A stretch of 17,675 bases of DNA, taken from the NCBI GenBank assembly GCA_014084085.1, contig NPFB01000203.1, forward strand, positions 45,817 to 63,491, read 5' to 3'. How positions within the stretch are numbered: position 1 is the first letter of the stretch; every line of letters starts with the position of its first letter. The notes beneath the pieces were generated by a model that saw nothing but the letters and a program-made list of their open reading frames with translations, ran no database searches and was not told the origin of the DNA. The DNA comes from Hondaea fermentalgiana. Taxonomy: Eukaryota > Sar > Bigyra > Thraustochytrida > Thraustochytriidae. The position numbers were made by a program, and so were the translations under genes. This document shows positions 14,146-17,675 of this stretch, piece by piece.

Positions 14146-15163
14146 TCAAGCAGCTGCGATGGAAGCAGACTTTTCGTCTTGGGCCTTGGCTTGACGAAGC
14201 TGGTAAAGGGTAATGATGATACCCACGCCTGCCGAGGTCAGCTTGAGCACGGAGACCACCGTCGACAGATACCAGCTGCATTACACTCAGATCCATCACA
14301 TTGGACGTCAGTCGAAAGGACCGGGATATCATTCCAAAGAGAAGACGAACTTACGTGACCGTGAGGCTTCCCTTCTTGACTTGGGCCCAAAAGAGAATTT
14401 GCACAATGAACTGTGTTTTTCAGAGAGCGAAAAGAAAGTTATCCCCATAGATTGCGTCGGAGAGTGCACGGAGAAAAGGATTCCAAAGGAGAAACGAATG
14501 AGCGTGAGTCATCCATCGAGGAGTCTTTTGAGCAAGTAACATACCTGGGGGACATCCTCGAGCATGAGGAGGAAGGTGTTAATCTTGACCTCACGCTTGT
14601 TGTAATCGTATTCGGAGAGCGGCTCCGCCTCGTCTCTAATGATTGACGAGAAGTACAGGAGACCATTGTGTGGTTCGACCATGATGACTGGGAGCGCAAA
14701 GGCGATCATGAAGTAGTCCTTGCGGGTGTTGATGTAGGCACGATATTTGTAGCACTGTTGGATGAAGATGACAATACGCAGGACGATATTGAGGAGCATC
14801 GTAAGCGCACCAACAACGAAGAGCGCAAAAAAGAAATCAAGATCGCGCGGTTCCTCACCAGGGACAGCCACAGTCTCAGCGAGGACATCGAGAAAACTAT
14901 CGCCTGGGTCGCCAGGCTTGCTAAAAATGTAGAGTGTGGCGACAAAGGCAAGGTCCGTCCAAAAGTCGACAGCTACGCAAGGGACACCAATCATGGTGGT
15001 GGCGCGTCGGTGTCAGTATCTGCGCTTGTATCGCCGCGTGCTCGAGTCACTTACTTTCGATGAGGGTCTCGTTGATACGTCCCGAGAGCTGGAAACTCCT
15101 CAGGCGCTGGAGCTCCGCCTCCGTGAGCCCCTCCATCCACTTTTGGCTGCCAGACTTCGACAT
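14146..15163 (-). CDS. Multi-pass membrane protein with EDVPQ motif, four exons (240 aa)
   Basis: Reconstructed by hand: exons 15163-15055, 14972-14545, 14410-14355 and 14275-14146. All joints keep frame (intron phases 1, 0, 2), and all introns start with GTAAGT or GTATGT and end with TAG or CAG. Exon 1 begins at an ATG in a good context (CACCATGTC). The product starts with a hydrophilic segment (1-35), then has hydrophobic stretches at about 37-53, 81-107, 122-135, 179-191 and 198-223, suggesting four or five membrane spans. The motif EDVPQFIVQILF (175-186) spans the second joint and resembles the E-x-x-PQ motif of XK-related membrane proteins, whose better-known members act in lipid scrambling; that likeness is weak. 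The tail is short and charged. It is the only gene in the window where introns are required. Function unknown. Confidence 0.82.
14276..14354 (-). other. Intron 3 of the membrane-protein gene (79 bp, phase 2)
   Basis: The donor is AC|GTAAGT at 14354 and the acceptor TGCAG|C at 14276. A possible branch site, GACTGAC, lies within it. Splicing restores an open frame to the TGA at 14148-14146 and completes a hydrophobic C-terminal span. Confidence 0.8.
14411..14544 (-). other. Intron 2 of the membrane-protein gene (134 bp, phase 0)
   Basis: The donor is CCCCAG|GTATGT at 14544 and the acceptor AACACAG|TT at 14411. Unspliced, the frame stops 12 codons into the intron. Splicing joins EDVPQ to FIVQILFW and keeps the membrane segment intact. 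Confidence 0.82.
14973..15054 (-). other. Intron 1 of the membrane-protein gene (82 bp, phase 1)
   Basis: The donor is GAAA|GTAAGT at 15054 and the acceptor TGCGTAG|CT at 14973. A branch-like ACTGAC lies about 50 bp before the acceptor. An earlier CAG in the intron would lead to an in-frame stop, which favours this acceptor. Confidence 0.78.
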
Positions 15164-15481
15164 GGTGCCGCTCGGTCGCGTCTCCTCGCTTGCTCACTTG
15201 CTTGCGTCTTGCGCAGCGACTTGGCTTTCCACCACGCGCCCTCGTGCTGCTGCTGCCGCTGCTGCCGCTGCTAGGTTTTTGCTGGCACAAGAGGCGGCGG
15301 TACGCGTCGTCCAGCATGTGCCAGCTAGTAGCAGTAGCTGTAGCTGCCTGCATGCCCAGCTGCAGTTGCGGCGGCCTACTTACCAAGCCTACTTACCTTA
15401 CGTCCCGGCTCGCACTGAATAAAAAGGTCCAGCGCGCACACCCCGTACTTCGGACCCTATCCAATGCACGGTATAGATGGT

Positions 15482-15500
15482 GTGCACGCAGCGCGTGCAC
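15482..15500. repeat. Inverted repeat, 8-bp arms with 3-bp loop
   Basis: GTGCACGC and GCGTGCAC flank AGC. A T run follows 24 bp later on the + strand, but both flanking genes are on the minus strand, so a terminator reading is not supported. It could be a protein-binding site in the region upstream of the membrane-protein gene. Confidence 0.6.
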
Positions 15501-15523
15501 GGCCTTGCAAAAAACGTGGATCA

Positions 15524-15538
15524 TTTTTTTTTTTTTTT
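15524..15538. repeat. Poly-T run of 15
   Basis: A homopolymer run about 110 bp past the AP2-gene stop; read on the minus strand it is poly-A. Its length is prone to sequencing error. Confidence 0.9.
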
Positions 15539-15648
15539 AACTTTTGTTTGGACAACCAACCAGGAGGAGGCAGGCTGGGAGGCAAGCAGGCAGGAAGAGA
15601 GAGTCTCTGTCGTCTCTTTGTCGGCAAGGCTGCCGGTTCTGCTTGGCT

Positions 15649-17583
15649 CTACTGGAACTGTAGCTTTTGCGCAGTCTTCTTCACCTGCTCGCGCTGCTCG
15701 GAGGTGAAGTTGAGCCGTGGGCAGTGTTCCCCGAACTCCTTGAGCGCACAGAGGTCGACTGCTAGTGCGGCCTCGTCCTCGTCACAAAAACTCCCCAGAT
15801 AGCGTATCTTGCCGGCCACCCATAGCCTGGCCAGCCAGCGCCGATCGCGCTTGTGCCACGACACGCCACGGTACTTGGAGACGCTCTTTTCCTGTTCCCG
15901 ATGCGCTGCTGCAGCGCTCCCGCCCGTCGCGGCGCTGGGCGGTGGGAGAGAGTTGGACCTTGGTAGCACGGCAGGCCCTTGACTGGAGGAGACGCTACGT
16001 GCGCTGCTGAGTCCGCTTTCCCGCCCGCGCGACGAGCTGCTTGCCTCGGTCTTAATTTTAGGAGCTGGTTTCTCGGCCGCCGCGGCGCCTGAAGGAGGAG
16101 CGCCGTGGTGCTGTCGCTTGTCAGCCTCGTGGGAGAGGCCAGAGGTTGCTTTGCGCTTTTGCGCCTGCATGGAAATTTCAGATCGCCTATGCATTTGCGC
16201 ATCGGCATGTGGTGGCATCATCGATGCGCCGGTTCCGGACAATACGTGAAGGTGCGGAAGGTCGTTGCGTTCGTTTTGGATGGCGAGGTCGCCTCGGTAA
16301 GAAGAAAGATTTGGTGTTTGCTCAAGTTTGAGAGGCTGCCTCGCCGGACCAAAGGCCGTGGGCCGCGGGCCGGCTGCGAGGGGAAAGGGAGCAGACATGG
16401 CGCGGCCAAGCGCCAAGGGCTGCCCGCCCGCGTACGATCGCTCGGGCGGGGATGCGTTAAATTCACTCTGCATGGCAGCACCAGGTCCTGGCATCCCTCG
16501 CGGAGGTTCGCCGACTGGAGCGTGGCCGTGCCTGTGGTCGACAAAGGGTATGCCGAGATCTCGCACTTGAGGATTCCGTTGACCTAGCTGGCCCGTTGGC
16601 GGGGAGAGACTGCGCCGCAATCGTTCATTGTCGACGTCTTTCCAGGCATTTTCGACAAAGGAGGGGACTCTCGTGAATCTTGGGGGCTGCCGGTTAGCTG
16701 GCTGGGGCAGAGACTGTGGTCGCTGCTGAGGTGGGGGCTGTGGTTGATAGAGCTGCGGCATGCCAGGTTCTCTTACCGAGCCCATGAACGTGCCCGTGTG
16801 GTCGTGGCCGGCGTTTTCTGCGAAAGGTTGGGGGTGATCAAGGAGATCGTCCAAAAAATGCGCATCTTCGTCTCTATCGTCGTCGTCGTCGTCGTCAATT
16901 TGATCGTGGTCGACTTTGTCCACCGCCTCATGTATCCTGCTCGGAGGTTTGAAGAGAGGGTCCGCTGCGCCAAGGTGATGGCCGTGTTGGGCGTTATCAG
17001 ACGCGCCGCTGATGTTGTTGCTGTCGATGTTGCTGATGTTGTTGCTGTTGTCACCGCTGCCACTTCTGGCTTGCCTGTCTTGATGTTGCGGATTGCGATG
17101 CTCTGAACCGGCATGCGACGTCAAACACGGGGAAGATCCGCGGGAAGCAAGGTCTTCGGGATCGGGCCCACTGTCCCACAGTTCGGGCCACGCTTTATAC
17201 CGCTCGCTCGCTTCGCTCTTGACGGCGCCAGTCGCTGCTCTGGAGTATGCATTTTGACGAGCAGCGGATTCGCGGTGATTGGGAGGCGCTGATCTCATGG
17301 TGTCGTCGTGCGCGGGAGGGTAGTACGTTTCGTCGTCCCTGGACGCACCCGATGTTGTTTGCGATGCACCACCTGCGGCCATGTTGGAGGAGGAAGAGGA
17401 GGAGGAGGAGGAAGAAGAAGAAGCCGAGTGCCACGGTTGGATGGATGGCGGATGATGCGCGTGCGATTGATTCTGCAGTGGACGATAGTTGGCTTGCTTG
17501 TGGCCGGGTTTGGCGTCTTCTACTGTGCTGCTGTCCACGTTTGAGGCTCCGTGTTCAGGGTCCTCCGCGTCATTGATGTTCAT
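15649..17583 (-). CDS. AP2-domain protein, probable transcription factor (644 aa)
   Basis: A single AP2/ERF-type DNA-binding domain lies at the extreme C-terminus (about 569-627): SKYRGVSWHKRDRRW, then LWVAGKIRYLGSFCDEDEAA, then LCALKEFGEHCPRLNF, matching the three-strand sheet and helix pattern, with the YRG element and the Trp/Arg residues that contact DNA in the family. The other 560 residues look disordered: a Ser tract (54-66), an Asn/Ser-rich part (175-195), an Asp tract (230-236), Pro/Gln-rich (278-300) and Ala-rich stretches. KIKTE at 509-513 resembles a SUMO site (psi-K-x-E). A short basic stretch (QAQKRKATSG, 473-482) may be a nuclear signal. The start is the only upstream ATG seen; the frame stays open a little further, so a longer N-terminus encoded beyond the window is not excluded. 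Target genes are unknown. Confidence 0.9.
   Translation of the reverse strand: MNINDAEDPEHGASNVDSSTVEDAKPGHKQANYRPLQNQSHAHHPPSIQPWHSASSSSSSSSSSSSNMAAGGASQTTSGASRDDETYYPPAHDDTMRSAPPNHRESAARQNAYSRAATGAVKSEASERYKAWPELWDSGPDPEDLASRGSSPCLTSHAGSEHRNPQHQDRQARSGSGDNSNNISNIDSNNISGASDNAQHGHHLGAADPLFKPPSRIHEAVDKVDHDQIDDDDDDDRDEDAHFLDDLLDHPQPFAENAGHDHTGTFMGSVREPGMPQLYQPQPPPQQRPQSLPQPANRQPPRFTRVPSFVENAWKDVDNERLRRSLSPPTGQLGQRNPQVRDLGIPFVDHRHGHAPVGEPPRGMPGPGAAMQSEFNASPPERSYAGGQPLALGRAMSAPFPLAAGPRPTAFGPARQPLKLEQTPNLSSYRGDLAIQNERNDLPHLHVLSGTGASMMPPHADAQMHRRSEISMQAQKRKATSGLSHEADKRQHHGAPPSGAAAAEKPAPKIKTEASSSSRGRESGLSSARSVSSSQGPAVLPRSNSLPPPSAATGGSAAAAHREQEKSVSKYRGVSWHKRDRRWLARLWVAGKIRYLGSFCDEDEAALAVDLCALKEFGEHCPRLNFTSEQREQVKKTAQKLQFQ
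16874..16897 (-). repeat. GTC/GAC run encoding polyAsp in the AP2 protein
   Basis: Trinucleotide run within the AP2 gene that encodes the acidic tract around residues 230-236. In frame. Confidence 0.85.
17386..17424 (-). repeat. GGA/GAA-rich tract encoding polySer in the AP2 protein
   Basis: Purine-rich trinucleotide run on + that encodes the Ser tract at residues 54-66 on the minus strand, using a mixture of TCC and TCT codons. Confidence 0.85.
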
Positions 17584-17675
17584 GAAAGGATCGTTGCCAG
17601 GCCGTGAGGTCTGTTCATATAAGTGTCTCCGGCGCGGCGGAATGGTGGCGGGGGAGGAGAGGAGGGCGGGAGGGG
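17584..17675 (-). promoter_or_regulatory. Leader/promoter of the AP2 gene, cut by the window edge
   Basis: This 92-bp stretch is the immediate upstream region of the AP2 gene. A weak TATA-like TTATATGA (minus strand, about 17614-17621) lies some 35 bp before the ATG, probably too close to be a TATA box for this start. The outer part is very GC-rich. Confidence 0.3.

Larger units (their letters stand above)
15164..15648. other. Region between the AP2 gene and the membrane-protein gene
   Basis: Both neighbours are on the minus strand. Next to the membrane-protein start is a GCTGCTGCC-rich leader (about 15240-15275). Further out there is a short hairpin (15482-15500) and a T run (15524-15538). 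No gene is supported; open frames are short and compositionally biased. Confidence 0.5.

Noticed and set aside
15482..15538. Hairpin plus T run as a bacterial-type terminator
   Set aside because: The genome is eukaryotic and both neighbouring genes run on the opposite strand; the T run is also 24 bp away from the stem.
1..17675. tRNA, rRNA or CRISPR features
   Set aside because: No tRNA-like B box in a plausible context, no rRNA-like blocks and no regularly spaced direct repeats with unique spacers were found by reading.

Overview
The window looks like nuclear DNA of a gene-dense, intron-poor eukaryotic microbe. The evidence is one gene with three spliceosomal introns (GTAAGT or GTATGT donors, TAG or CAG acceptors), a 90S pre-ribosome WD40 protein of the Utp13/TBL3 family, long homopolymer tracts (polyQ, polyS, polyD) and no bacterial-style operons. 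GC-rich, mostly single-exon genes together with a stand-alone AP2-domain protein would suit a stramenopile such as a thraustochytrid (labyrinthulomycete). That placement is inference; nothing here fixes the species.

Layout, left to right. A membrane-anchored alpha/beta hydrolase of the hormone-sensitive-lipase type is on + (430-1809). It converges with an ankyrin-repeat protein on - (2160-4127) that carries a predicted N-myristoylation signal and a dynein-AAA5-like segment. Next come two tandem paralogues on - (4699-6021 and 6750-7985), charged proteins with C-terminal coiled coils from a family I do not recognise. Each has a conserved 5' leader and a CTAG-rich inverted repeat upstream. About 1.1 kb of mostly non-coding DNA separates them from a polyQ coiled-coil protein on + (9119-10399). 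That gene converges with the UTP13/TBL3 gene on - (10747-13524). A four-exon membrane-protein gene on - follows (14146-15163, reconstructed here), and last an AP2-domain transcription-factor-like gene on - (15649-17583).

Functional links. The genes do not form an obvious pathway. The UTP13 gene is housekeeping (small-subunit rRNA processing) and the AP2 protein is probably a transcription factor; the others have predicted biochemistry or localisation only. No tRNA, rRNA, CRISPR array or intact transposon was seen. The least ordinary parts are the tandem paralogue pair (leader better conserved than the N-terminal coding region, shared inverted repeat, copy-specific minisatellites) and the ankyrin/dynein-like domain combination.
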